From: Sneathiella limimaris
GTDB lineage: Bacteria > Pseudomonadota > Alphaproteobacteria > Sneathiellales > Sneathiellaceae
Assembly (NCBI RefSeq): GCF_012932565.1
Contig: NZ_JABBYJ010000001.1
Coordinates: 1,240,001-1,304,000, forward strand
Direction of reading: 5' to 3'
Length of the DNA: 64,000 bases
Shown here: positions 1 through 8,482 of the stretch, piece after piece
Layout of the letters: the number at the start of each line of letters is the position of its first letter
Position numbering within the stretch: position 1 is the stretch's first letter
The notes under the pieces: generated by a model
Seen by the model: only the letters and a program-made list of their open reading frames with translations
What the model was told of the DNA's origin: nothing
Databases searched by the model: none
Program-made: the position numbers and the translations under genes

Positions 1-2
1 AG

Positions 3-1127
3 GCGGAAGATATCAAGTTGGGCGTAATCTTCGGATATACGGGACCCATTGAATCTCTGACCCCAGACATGGCTGCTGGCGCAGAGCTGGCAATTGAAGA
101 AGTTAATGCAAGCGGCGCCTTGTTGGGTGGATCGAAGGTTTCATCCGTTCGTGCAGATACGACTTGTACAGATGCTGCTGCTGCGACAGCTGCGACAGAG
201 CGTCTTGTCACATCCGATAAAATCAATGCAATTGTTGGCGGTGACTGTTCCGGCGTGACCACAGCAATGCTGCAGAATGTTGCGTTGCCAAATGGCGTCG
301 TGATGATTTCACCTTCTGCAACATCTCCAGCCCTCACGAGTGTTGAAGATAACGGACTATTCTTCCGTACAGCGCCATCTGATGCCCGTCAGGGTCAGGT
401 TCTGGCTGAAATCCTGAAGGATCGTGGTGTGAACTCTGCGGCGCTGACCTATACCAATAATGACTATGGTAAGGGCCTGGCAGAAAGCATCAAATCCAAC
501 TTTGAAAAAATGGGTGGTAAAGTCACAATCACTGCTGCGCACGAAGATGGCAAAGCTGACTACACTGCTGAAGTTGGTGCACTTGCATCAGCGGGCGGTG
601 ATGTTTTGATCGTTGCTGGTTACTTGGACCAAGGCGGTAAAGGTATTATTCAGGCAGCGCTGGATACAGGTGCGTTTGATACATTCGTTCTGCCAGACGG
701 CATGATCGGTGACAGCCTTCCATTGGCAATCGGCTCAGACCTGGACGGCTCTTTCGGTACCGTTCCTGGAACAGATAGCCCAGGTGCTGGTAAATTCTCT
801 GAAATGGCAAAAGCTGCTGGCTTCAAGGCAGGTCCATTTGCTTCAGAATCCTATGACGCAGCAGCACTTATTCTGTTGTCCATGCAGGCTGCAAAATCAA
901 GTGACAGCAACGTTTTCAAAGACAAAGTCATGTCAGTTGCAAACGCGCCTGGTGAAAAAATCTATCCAGGTGAACTGGCGAAAGCACTTAAAATTATCGC
1001 TGAAGGCGGCGATGTTGACTATGTTGGTGCCTCTGCGGTTGAGCTGATTGGCCCAGGTGAAAGTGCCGGTAACTATCGTGAAATCGAAGTTGCAAATGGC
1101 AAGAACACAACGGCCAAATTCCGCTAA
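3..1127 (+). CDS. Branched-chain amino-acid type ABC transporter substrate-binding protein (5' partial)
   Basis: This is a periplasmic receptor that would bind an amino acid or a similar small solute and deliver it to the LivHMGF membrane complex encoded downstream. The frame is open from the window edge, so the start codon and signal peptide lie outside. The visible 374 residues begin at about the mature N terminus (AEDIKLGVIFGYTGPIE), the usual first strand of the type I periplasmic-binding fold (Peripla_BP_6/LivK group). Further family marks are TNNDYGKGLAES in the middle of the protein and a conserved SESYDAA stretch near the C terminus. A hairpin with a T-run follows at 1158-1195, which suggests the receptor is made in excess over the rest of the operon. 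The true ligand cannot be read from the sequence; amides, urea or aromatic amino acids are also possible. Confidence 0.9.
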   Translation, partial: AEDIKLGVIFGYTGPIESLTPDMAAGAELAIEEVNASGALLGGSKVSSVRADTTCTDAAAATAATERLVTSDKINAIVGGDCSGVTTAMLQNVALPNGVVMISPSATSPALTSVEDNGLFFRTAPSDARQGQVLAEILKDRGVNSAALTYTNNDYGKGLAESIKSNFEKMGGKVTITAAHEDGKADYTAEVGALASAGGDVLIVAGYLDQGGKGIIQAALDTGAFDTFVLPDGMIGDSLPLAIGSDLDGSFGTVPGTDSPGAGKFSEMAKAAGFKAGPFASESYDAAALILLSMQAAKSSDSNVFKDKVMSVANAPGEKIYPGELAKALKIIAEGGDVDYVGASAVELIGPGESAGNYREIEVANGKNTTAKFR

Positions 1128-1157
1128 TTTCATATAGCAGAATGACTTGAAGATATT

Positions 1158-1195
1158 GGGAAGTGATCACGGATTCCGAGGTCACTTCCCTTTTT
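1158..1195 (+). terminator. Hairpin with T-run between the binding-protein gene and livG
   Basis: GGGAAGTGA (1158-1166) pairs perfectly with TCACTTCCC (1182-1190) and is followed by TTTTT. It lies between the receptor gene and the ATPase gene of the same operon, so it is probably a partial terminator or a 3' mRNA stabiliser that sets a high receptor-to-transporter ratio. Confidence 0.75.
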
Positions 1196-1211
1196 GTTAA
1201 AGTAGTTGTTG

Positions 1212-1994
1212 ATGATTAGAATTGAAAATCTCCATATGCAATTTGGCGGCATTCATGCCGTTGACGGTGTCTCCTTGAGCATCGAGGAGGGCAGCATAAC
1301 GGGGCTGATTGGTCCCAATGGTGCTGGCAAAACCACGTTATTTAATTGCATTGCAGGAGCCTATACCCCTACCAGTGGCAAAATCTTTCTGGACGGGGAA
1401 GAAATTACTGGTCTCAAGCCACACGAGCTGTTTGCAAAAGGCCTGCTAAGGACATTTCAGATTGCCCAGGAATTTTCCACGCTGACGGTGCGGGAAAACC
1501 TGATGATGGTGCCGGGAGACCAAAGCGGTGAGAGCCTCATCGACACCTGGCTTCGCCCGGGCAAAGTCCGTGAAGAAGAAGAGCAGATCCGGGAAAAAGC
1601 CGACAGTGTTATTGAGTTTCTAGAAATTTCCCATGTCGCGGACGAACTGGCCGGGAACCTGTCCGGGGGCCAAAAAAAGCTGCTGGAGCTTGGGCGAACT
1701 ATGATGGTTGATGCCAAAATCGTCTTTTTGGATGAGGTTGGCGCCGGCGTAAATCGGACGCTGCTGAACACCCTTGGCGATGCGATCCAGCGACTGAATA
1801 AGGAGCATGGATATACCTTCTGCATGATCGAGCACGATATGGACTTCGTCGGTCGCCTGTGTGATCCGGTGATCGTGATGGCCGAGGGTCAGTTGTTGGC
1901 AGAGGGCACGATCGAAGAGATAAAATCCAATGAGCAAGTTATCGAGGCCTATCTTGGAACAGGGCTCAAGAACAAGCCGGAGGCCCAGTCATGA
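1212..1994 (+). CDS. livG: ABC transporter ATP-binding protein, LivG type
   Basis: One of two cytoplasmic ATPases that power the branched-chain amino-acid type importer. Walker A is GPNGAGKT at about residues 34-41. The signature is LSGGQKKLLELGR and Walker B is IVFLDE. I chose ATG 1212 (260 aa); in-frame TTG codons at 1206 and 1209 are possible but less likely. After Walker B the sequence reads DEVGAGVN, where LivG proteins usually have DEPxAGLN, so the conserved proline is lost, although the catalytic Glu is kept. The stop overlaps the next start as ATGA, which implies translational coupling to livF. The LivG-type C-terminal extension (VIEAYLG) is present. Confidence 0.93.
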   Translation: MIRIENLHMQFGGIHAVDGVSLSIEEGSITGLIGPNGAGKTTLFNCIAGAYTPTSGKIFLDGEEITGLKPHELFAKGLLRTFQIAQEFSTLTVRENLMMVPGDQSGESLIDTWLRPGKVREEEEQIREKADSVIEFLEISHVADELAGNLSGGQKKLLELGRTMMVDAKIVFLDEVGAGVNRTLLNTLGDAIQRLNKEHGYTFCMIEHDMDFVGRLCDPVIVMAEGQLLAEGTIEEIKSNEQVIEAYLGTGLKNKPEAQS

Positions 1995-2695
1995 GTTATC
2001 TTACAGGTAATCATATGACCGGCGGTTATGGCAGCGCAGATATTCTGCATGACTGCACCATATCGGTTGATCTTGAGGAAATTGCAGTCATTGTTGGACC
2101 TAATGGCGCTGGAAAATCAACAGCGATGAAGGCCATTTTTGGCATGCTGGACCTGAGGGAAGGCTCAGTGATGCTGGATGGTGAAGATATCACCAAGCTT
2201 AGCCCGCAAGACCGTGTGGCCAAAGGGATGAGCTTTGTGCCGCAAACCAACAATGTGTTTACCTCCATGACGGTGGAGGAAAATCTGGAGATGGGCGCTT
2301 TTATCCGGGAGGATGATTTTTCGGATACTATGGAGCAGGTCTATGAGCTGTTTCCGATCCTAAAGGAAAAGCGGCATCAGCCGGCCGGAGAATTGTCAGG
2401 CGGGCAGCGGCAACAGGTCGCCGTTGGGCGCGCCTTGATGACCCAGCCCAAGTTGCTGATGCTGGATGAGCCGACGGCGGGTGTCTCCCCCATTGTGATG
2501 GATGAATTATTTGACCGGATTATTGAAGTGGCCAAAGCCGGTATTGCGATCCTGATGGTTGAGCAAAATGCGCGGCAAGCCCTTAATATTGCCGATAAAG
2601 GATATGTGCTGGTTCAGGGGCGGAATGCCTATACTGATACCGGAGAGGCGCTGCTGGCGGATCCAGAAGTCCGTAGAGCGTTTCTGGGAGGATAG
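1991..2695 (+). CDS. livF: ABC transporter ATP-binding protein, LivF type
   Basis: Second ATPase of the importer; it pairs with LivG beneath the LivHM membrane dimer. At 234 aa it has the normal LivF length. Walker A is GPNGAGKST near residue 35, the signature is LSGGQRQQVAVGR, Walker B is LLMLDEPTAGVSP, and the switch region is ILMVEQNA. Its start overlaps the livG stop by 4 nt, and its stop lies 4 nt before the GTG of livH. All key residues are canonical, unlike the slightly deviant LivG. Confidence 0.94.
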   Translation: MSYLTGNHMTGGYGSADILHDCTISVDLEEIAVIVGPNGAGKSTAMKAIFGMLDLREGSVMLDGEDITKLSPQDRVAKGMSFVPQTNNVFTSMTVEENLEMGAFIREDDFSDTMEQVYELFPILKEKRHQPAGELSGGQRQQVAVGRALMTQPKLLMLDEPTAGVSPIVMDELFDRIIEVAKAGIAILMVEQNARQALNIADKGYVLVQGRNAYTDTGEALLADPEVRRAFLGG

Positions 2696-2699
2696 GTGC

Positions 2700-3713
2700 G
2701 TGGTTGATCTATTGAACGCTTTTGCGTTGCTTTCCAATTTTGTGATCGTTCCCGCCTTGGCGTATGGCAGCCAGCTTGCACTTGGTGCGCTTGGCGTTAC
2801 GCTGATTTATGGGATTTTGCGATTTTCCAACTTCGCCCATGGCGATACCATGGCTTTTGGAACGATGGTCACGATCTTTGTGACCTGGGGCCTGCAGGCG
2901 GTCGGTGTTTCCATTTCCCCATTGCCAACGGCCTTGCTGGCGCTTCCGGTTGGGATCGTTGCGACCATACTGATGTGTCTGTTCTTCGATAGAACCGTAT
3001 ACAAGTTTTACCGCAAAAGCCGGGCGGTCCCGGTGGTTTTCCTGATCGCATCCGTTGGCGTGATGTTTGTGCTAAACGGTGTTGTCCGGTTTATCATCGG
3101 TCCGGGTGATCAACGGTTTGCGGATGGGGAGCGCTTTATTATCAAGGCTCGGGCATTCAAGGAAATGACGGGTCTGAGCGAAGGCATTGCCTTCAAGACT
3201 AGTCAGGGGCTGACTATCGTCACTGCGGTTATCGTCGTTGCGGCTCTCTTCTGGTTTTTGAATAAAACCCGCGCCGGAAAATCCATGCGGGCCTATTCAG
3301 ACAACGAGGATCTGGCTCGTTTGTCCGGGATCAACCCGGAACGGGTGGTGATGATTACCTGGGCAGTTGCGGCAACACTCGCGACCATCGCCGGCGTATT
3401 GTACGGGTTGGACAAAAGCTTCAAACCGTTTACCTATTTCCAGCTCTTGCTGCCTATTTTTGCCTCCGCCATTGTGGGGGGGCTTGGCAGTCCAGTTGGT
3501 GCCATCGCAGGCGGATTTGTCATCGCGTTTTCCGAGGTCGTCGTGGCCTATGCCTATAAGCGGTTCCTGACCTATCTGGTGCCCGATGAATGGGCGCCTG
3601 ATGGCCTGGTCCAACTCCTGTCCACCGACTATAAATTTGCCGTGTCATTCGTAATCTTGGTGTTGGTATTGCTGATCCGACCGACGGGTATCTTTAAAGG
3701 AAAAGGCGCATGA
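2700..3713 (+). CDS. livH: Branched-chain amino-acid ABC transporter permease, LivH type
   Basis: Inner-membrane subunit of the importer. I set the start at GTG 2700 (337 aa) because GGGAGG at 2686-2692 sits at a suitable distance and the protein then begins MVDLLNAFALLSNF, leading into the first membrane segment. The open frame extends further upstream, but only inside livF. Family marks are LGVTLIYGILRFSNFAHGD near the N terminus and ASAIVGGLGSPVGAIAGG near the C terminus. Several hydrophobic segments are visible. The stop overlaps the livM start as ATGA. Confidence 0.92.
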   Translation: MVDLLNAFALLSNFVIVPALAYGSQLALGALGVTLIYGILRFSNFAHGDTMAFGTMVTIFVTWGLQAVGVSISPLPTALLALPVGIVATILMCLFFDRTVYKFYRKSRAVPVVFLIASVGVMFVLNGVVRFIIGPGDQRFADGERFIIKARAFKEMTGLSEGIAFKTSQGLTIVTAVIVVAALFWFLNKTRAGKSMRAYSDNEDLARLSGINPERVVMITWAVAATLATIAGVLYGLDKSFKPFTYFQLLLPIFASAIVGGLGSPVGAIAGGFVIAFSEVVVAYAYKRFLTYLVPDEWAPDGLVQLLSTDYKFAVSFVILVLVLLIRPTGIFKGKGA

Positions 3714-5014
3714 CCAGTAGCACACGAAACATAGGACTTTTTGCAGCAATGGCGGCTGCTCTGGTCGCCGTGGGTGTATTCCAGAGCTGGCCACTGGCAT
3801 TGACAATCCTGAACCTTTGCCTGATTTCAGCCATCATGTCGCTGGGTGTGAATATCCAGTGGGGTTATGCCGGACTGTTTAATGTGGGTGTTATGGGCTT
3901 TACCGCGCTTGGTGGTCTGGCAGGGGTGTTAATTTCCATGCCTCCGGTAACGGCGGCTATTGAGGCCGGCGGAGCGGGGATCCTTCTCTCGCTTCTTTTG
4001 ATGCTGGTCACTGTTGTGGCCGCGGTTTTTGTCTATCGGCGAATGCCGAAAGGTAAGCCGCGCACCTTTGCCTTGATCGCAATTATTGGCGGGGGCTATT
4101 TCCTGACTCGGTATTTCTTTTATCCAGCCGTTGAAGCGATCGAGGGAGTTGATTCAGCCCGGACCGGGTATCTTGGCGGGCTCGGATTGCCGATCCTGTT
4201 TTCCTGGATCATTGGGGGCTTGTTTGCGGCTGCAGCCGCTTGGCTTGTTGGGAAAATCTCTTTAGGTCTTCGCTCGGATTATCTTGCGATTGCGACCCTG
4301 GGCATTTCCGAGATCATTATTGCTATTCTGAAAAATGAGGATTGGCTGACCCGCGGCGTCAAGAATGTGACCGGCCTTCCGCGCCCGGTTCCCTACGAAA
4401 TTGATCTGCAGCAGGCCCAGTGGTTTCTGGACTGGGCCAACACATTGAACCTGACACCGGAGGATTTCTCGTCCATCTTTGTGAAGCTCTGCTATGCGGG
4501 ACTGTTTGTCGTCGTCTTGCTGATCTTGCTGTGGTTGTCGGAGCGGGCGCTCAACTCCCCGTGGGGCCGGATGATGCGCGCTATTCGGGATAATGAACTG
4601 TCTGCCGCAGCGATGGGAAAGAATATCACCGGACGCCATTTGCAGGTCTTCGTGCTCGGCTCTGCTGTGATCGGGATCGCCGGTGCCATGTTGACAACCC
4701 TGGATGGGCAATTCACCCCAGCCTCCTACCAGCCGCTGCGCTTTACCTTCATCATCTGGGTGATGGTGATCGTTGGTGGATCTGGAAATAACTTTGGGGC
4801 GATTTTGGGTGGGTTCCTCATTTGGTTTGTCTGGGTTGAGGCAGAACCTTTTGGGCATTGGTTGATGGATCTATTGACCTCAGGTATGGCCGAGGACAAT
4901 GGACTTCGCCTTCACCTTCTGGAAAGTGCAGCGCACATGCGACTGATGACCATGGGGGTCATTCTGCTGATCGTGCTCCGCTTCAGCCCGCGCGGTCTTA
5001 TTCCAGAGAAATGA
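3710..5014 (+). CDS. livM: Branched-chain amino-acid ABC transporter permease, LivM type, with an inserted segment
   Basis: Second inner-membrane subunit. The LivM core is clear: GVNIQWGYAGLFNVGVMGF near the N terminus, RSDYLAIATLGISEII in the middle, and GAMLTTLDGQFTP with VGGSGNNFGAILGG in the C-terminal half. At 434 aa it is longer than I expect for LivM. About 80-90 extra residues, with two additional hydrophobic stretches (around ILLSLLLMLVTVVAAVFV and TFALIAIIGGGYFL), lie between the first core motif and the RSDYLAIATLG motif. The gene closes the operon and is followed by a strong terminator. Confidence 0.92.
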   Translation: MTSSTRNIGLFAAMAAALVAVGVFQSWPLALTILNLCLISAIMSLGVNIQWGYAGLFNVGVMGFTALGGLAGVLISMPPVTAAIEAGGAGILLSLLLMLVTVVAAVFVYRRMPKGKPRTFALIAIIGGGYFLTRYFFYPAVEAIEGVDSARTGYLGGLGLPILFSWIIGGLFAAAAAWLVGKISLGLRSDYLAIATLGISEIIIAILKNEDWLTRGVKNVTGLPRPVPYEIDLQQAQWFLDWANTLNLTPEDFSSIFVKLCYAGLFVVVLLILLWLSERALNSPWGRMMRAIRDNELSAAAMGKNITGRHLQVFVLGSAVIGIAGAMLTTLDGQFTPASYQPLRFTFIIWVMVIVGGSGNNFGAILGGFLIWFVWVEAEPFGHWLMDLLTSGMAEDNGLRLHLLESAAHMRLMTMGVILLIVLRFSPRGLIPEK

Positions 5015-5043
5015 ACCTAGCGGAAGCTGAAATCTAAAATCAG

Positions 5044-5072
5044 ACGGCCCGGTATTTCCGGGCCGTTTTTTT
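5044..5072 (+). terminator. Rho-independent terminator of the liv operon
   Basis: ACGGCCCGG (5044-5052) and CCGGGCCGT (5058-5066) form a perfect 9-bp GC-rich stem with a 5-nt loop, followed by a run of seven T. It lies about 30 nt after the livM stop. Confidence 0.92.
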
Positions 5073-5255
5073 GTATGGGCGTTCATGGATAGGTTAAGTT
5101 TTCAAAAGCCCGTTGAAATGTCGCGCATTATTACTTTGTGATAATTGTAACGTTTGACTAAGAAATAAAATGATGCAGGGTGTGGTTCAGGCTATTTTGA
5201 AACAACGAACCAAAACACTGAGGTGATCCCTGCCTCAATACCCGGGAGAAAATAA

Positions 5256-6368
5256 ATGACAACAACTGGTAAACAGCTTTTCACGACCCTTGAGGCGGAC
5301 GGTACCCTCACCGTTGCTATTGAGGATGTAACCTTTCCAGATCCTGTTGGGAACCAAGTGCTGGTGAAGATGGAGGCTGCGCCCATAAATCCGTCGGACC
5401 TCGCCATTTTAACCGGGGCAGCTGACCTCGATAATGCCGAATATTCCCCAGGTAAATTTGTTGCCAAGATGCCTGAACCCTTTAACACGGGCTCAAAAGC
5501 TCGCCATGGCATGAAATTGCCTGCCGGGAACGAAGGCGCGGGGACTGTTGTCGCTGCCGGTGATAGTGACATGGCAAAAGCATTGGTGGGTCAGCGGGTT
5601 GCCTGCGTTCCCGGGAATGCCTATAGCCAATATTGTCTTGCTGATGCGGCTATGTGTCTGCCGCTCGGCGACCATTCGGCTAAAGACGGGGCAAGTGCTT
5701 TTGTCAATCCGATGACCGCCCTTGGGTTCGCGGAAAACGCAAAGATGGATAAACAGGACGCGATCTTGCACACTGTTGGCGCCTCTAACCTTGGCCAGAT
5801 GTTGACCCGTATCTGCAAGGAAGACGGTCTTGGGCTGGTCAATATTGTTCGCAAAGACAGTCAGGCCGAATTGCTGAAAAATCTGGGATCCACCCATGTG
5901 GTCAATTCTTCGGATGACAACTTTATGGCTCAGCTAGTCTCAGCTATTGACGATACCGAAGCCTTCTATGGGTTTGATCCGATCAGCGGCGGAAACCTGG
6001 TTGATACTGTTTTCAAGGCGATGGAGCAGGTCGCCGTCTCAAAGATGACAGAATATTCCCGTTATGGCTCCAACCAGAAAAAGCAGATGTTCATCTATGG
6101 GCGGTTGGATCTTGGTCAAACAGTCTTGTCACCAAGTTACGGGTTCGGTTGGGTGTTATCAGGCTGGCTGCTAACGCCTTTCTTGCAACAGGCAGGTATG
6201 GAAACTGTGGGCCGGATGCGCCAGCGTGTTCTGAATAACCTGACGACCACTTTCGCCAGCCACTATAAAACAAGCGTCAGTCTCGAGGAGATGCTGACAA
6301 AAGAAGCGGTAACCGATTATCGGTTGATGAAAACGGGTGAAAAATATCTCGTTGAGCCGTGGAAGTAA
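5256..6368 (+). CDS. MDR-family NAD(P)H-dependent oxidoreductase (zinc-less, quinone-reductase-like)
   Basis: A medium-chain dehydrogenase/reductase of 370 aa that probably reduces a quinone or an enone, or oxidises an alcohol, with NAD(P)H. The N-terminal GroES-like half has VLVKMEAAPINPSDLAIL, typical of the zinc-free quinone-oxidoreductase and enoyl-reductase branches, and PAGNEGAGTVVAAG. The nucleotide-binding half starts around NPMTALGF, followed by a glycine-poor HTVGASNLGQML in place of the usual GxGxxG-type loop. A Cys/His structural zinc lobe is not evident. GGGAG precedes ATG 5256. The gene stands alone between the liv terminator and the glycosylase gene; its substrate is unknown. 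Confidence 0.83.
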   Translation: MTTTGKQLFTTLEADGTLTVAIEDVTFPDPVGNQVLVKMEAAPINPSDLAILTGAADLDNAEYSPGKFVAKMPEPFNTGSKARHGMKLPAGNEGAGTVVAAGDSDMAKALVGQRVACVPGNAYSQYCLADAAMCLPLGDHSAKDGASAFVNPMTALGFAENAKMDKQDAILHTVGASNLGQMLTRICKEDGLGLVNIVRKDSQAELLKNLGSTHVVNSSDDNFMAQLVSAIDDTEAFYGFDPISGGNLVDTVFKAMEQVAVSKMTEYSRYGSNQKKQMFIYGRLDLGQTVLSPSYGFGWVLSGWLLTPFLQQAGMETVGRMRQRVLNNLTTTFASHYKTSVSLEEMLTKEAVTDYRLMKTGEKYLVEPWK

Positions 6369-6603
6369 TCACTCATTAGGGCTCTGGCCGCACGATTGAC
6401 TGCCTAAGTTTACCGTGCGGCAAGACCCTGAAAGTCCCTCTGCAAATAGTCACTTAAACTCGTGCCGTAAGGGGGATAGCACCTTGCCAACGGCATTGGT
6501 GAGTTGTTTGGGAGCGTGTTTAGCGCGAAGTAGTTTTCGCCAATCAGATGATAGAATGACATCTGTCAAGAATGCGCCACCTCCTGGATAGACTGAGAAT
6601 TTT

Positions 6604-7770
6604 GTGAAACCGATATCCATTTCAAATAAAGAAGCCCGCCAGCTTTGGCTTTCATCGCAAGGGTTAGGCGATGCTCCTACCGGCCCGTTAGATGTACTGG
6701 GGATGATAAAGAAACTCGGTTTCGTACAGCTTGATACGATACAAGTCGTTTCGCGCGCGCATCATCATATTCTTTGGAGTCGCAATCAACACTATCGTGA
6801 ACCCATGCTTGATCAATTGCTTGGACAAGACCGGTCTATTTTTGAGCACTTCACCCATGATGCATCCGTTATTCCGATGGACTATCTTCCGATGTGGCAG
6901 CGTCAGTTTCGACGGAAAAAGGAGCAGATGGATCGCCCAGGATGGTTTAAAAATCCACCTGATAAAGCTATACGCAAGGCCGTATTGGAGCGCATTCGCA
7001 ATGAGGGACCATTGTCGACCCACGCCTTTGATACGAAAGTTGTCGGCGAGAAGAAGATGTGGTCACGTCCACCGCATAAACTTGCACTGGACTACATGTG
7101 GTACAGCGGTGAACTTGCGACTTGCCACAGAGTGAATTTCACCAAATTCTATGATCTGGCGGAACGTGTTTTCCCTGAGGAATTGCGCAATACCAAAATG
7201 AGTGATGAAGAGCAGATTGACTGGTTATGTCGCGCTGCCTTGGATCGAATGGGCTTTGGGACTGTTGGTGAAATTCAAAGATATTGGGATGCGTTAACCG
7301 CCAAAGAAGTGCGCGATTGGATCGCTTCTTCGACTTCAACCCTCCAAACTGTTGAAATTGAAACGGCGCAAAGAAGCAGGGTTACTGTGTTTGCACTTGC
7401 AGGAATAGAAGAAAGACTAGCTGGTTTAAAGCCCGCCACTAGTCGGCTTCGTATTCTCAATCCTTTTGATCCAGTTATTCGTGATCGGGATCGCTTATCT
7501 CGTTTGTTTGGTTTTGAGTATCGGGTGGAAATGTTTGTGCCAGCGGCTAAACGCATTTGGGGATACTATGTGTATCCAATCCTGGAAGGCCACCGGTTTG
7601 TTGGTCGCATAGAAATTAAGGCGGATCGCAAAAATTCCTTACTAAACGTGATCAGCTTTTGGCCTGAAAAAGGATGCCAATGGCCCGTCAGCCGTTACCA
7701 AAAACTGACAGCGGAGTTGGAACGTATGAAGAAATTTGTCGGAGTTAATGACGTTGTCTGGGATGTGTGA
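6604..7770 (+). CDS. AlkX/YcaQ-family DNA glycosylase (winged-helix, HTH_42)
   Basis: 388 aa, matching the family (PF06224) that unhooks or excises bulky alkyl and crosslinked bases from DNA. The diagnostic stretch is QLDTIQVVSRAHHHILWSR starting near residue 42. Gln42-Leu43-Asp44 is the Q-hydrophobic-D triad that separates AlkX/YcaQ from the Q-hydrophobic-Q AlkZ enzymes. FEHFTHDASVIP and, later, LRILNPFDPVIRDRDR are further conserved blocks. The start is GTG 6604. No co-transcribed neighbour is obvious. The role in crosslink repair is family knowledge, not shown by context here. Confidence 0.85.
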   Translation: MKPISISNKEARQLWLSSQGLGDAPTGPLDVLGMIKKLGFVQLDTIQVVSRAHHHILWSRNQHYREPMLDQLLGQDRSIFEHFTHDASVIPMDYLPMWQRQFRRKKEQMDRPGWFKNPPDKAIRKAVLERIRNEGPLSTHAFDTKVVGEKKMWSRPPHKLALDYMWYSGELATCHRVNFTKFYDLAERVFPEELRNTKMSDEEQIDWLCRAALDRMGFGTVGEIQRYWDALTAKEVRDWIASSTSTLQTVEIETAQRSRVTVFALAGIEERLAGLKPATSRLRILNPFDPVIRDRDRLSRLFGFEYRVEMFVPAAKRIWGYYVYPILEGHRFVGRIEIKADRKNSLLNVISFWPEKGCQWPVSRYQKLTAELERMKKFVGVNDVVWDV

Positions 7771-8019
7771 GCGCAAGACATAAAGGTAAGCAACTCGCTA
7801 GTATAAACAAATGGAGGGCTTGGAAGATGCTCAAGTAGACAAGACCCATAATTTCAAACAAATCAAGACTCACACAATGTCTTAAAATAGACAACGTATA
7901 TACATCTTACATATTCAGGTTGTTAAACCGCTCTGAATTCAACTGCATGAGTGGATAAAGCGCGAGTGCGTAAAAGCTCACCACAGCGACTGGAAACATT
8001 CAGTTTTTCTGGAAAAAAG

Positions 8020-8095
<76 letters not shown>

Positions 8096-8170
8096 ATCCG
8101 GGGCGCCTGAGCGCCTGAAGGAAGCTGGGTTATAGAAGAAAATTTCAGGACTGTCCATCCCCCTTGATGC

Positions 8171-8224
8171 AAAAAAGTCAAAAAACTGCGGCGCCCTGAT
8201 TTTGCTTGGTTTTTTGCGACTTTT
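8171..8224 (-). terminator. Probable terminator downstream of yacG
   Basis: AAAAGTC plus A-run and C (ending at 8186) pairs with GTTTTTT-gc-GACTTTT (8209-8224), giving a stem of about 14 bp with a 2-nt bulge. On the minus strand the right arm of the hairpin is itself T-rich. The position after the yacG stop suits a terminator of the murA-to-yacG strand, but the stem is AT-rich. Confidence 0.45.
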
Positions 8225-8283
8225 CTATCGCTTGCAAGAGGCCTTATGCCCCTAATTCACGATACATTCGGCAAGAGAGTTGG

Positions 8284-8463
8284 TTAATATCCTTCATCTT
8301 CGTCATTGCTTGGCAGTGCTTCTTCTGCCGGGATGCGATAGCTTTCATTGAACCATTTCCCAAGATCCAGCTGCTGACACCGTTCTGAACAGAAGGGACG
8401 GTACTTTTCTGTTGCGGGCTTCTGGCATTGGGGGCATTTGCTGGCGCGGATGCGCGTCGTCAT
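8284..8463 (-). CDS. yacG: DNA gyrase inhibitor YacG (small zinc protein)
   Basis: A 59-aa zinc-ribbon protein. The four ligands are C10, C13, C25 and C29 in [20 protein letters not shown], followed by the family signature [12 protein letters not shown]. The tail is acidic (NDEDEGY). E. coli YacG binds GyrB and inhibits gyrase. I took ATG 8463; the frame continues upstream, but that would overlap the ribonuclease gene. The rng-yacG order is conserved in alphaproteobacteria. Confidence 0.9.
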   Translation of the reverse strand: MTTRIRASKCPQCQKPATEKYRPFCSERCQQLDLGKWFNESYRIPAEEALPSNDEDEGY

Positions 8464-8482
8464 GGAACTTCCTTTATCTGAT

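Noticed and set aside
4262-4858. 198-codon minus-strand frame opposite livM
   Set aside because: Its His/Gln/Arg-rich translation looks like the antisense of a membrane protein, and livM is clear.
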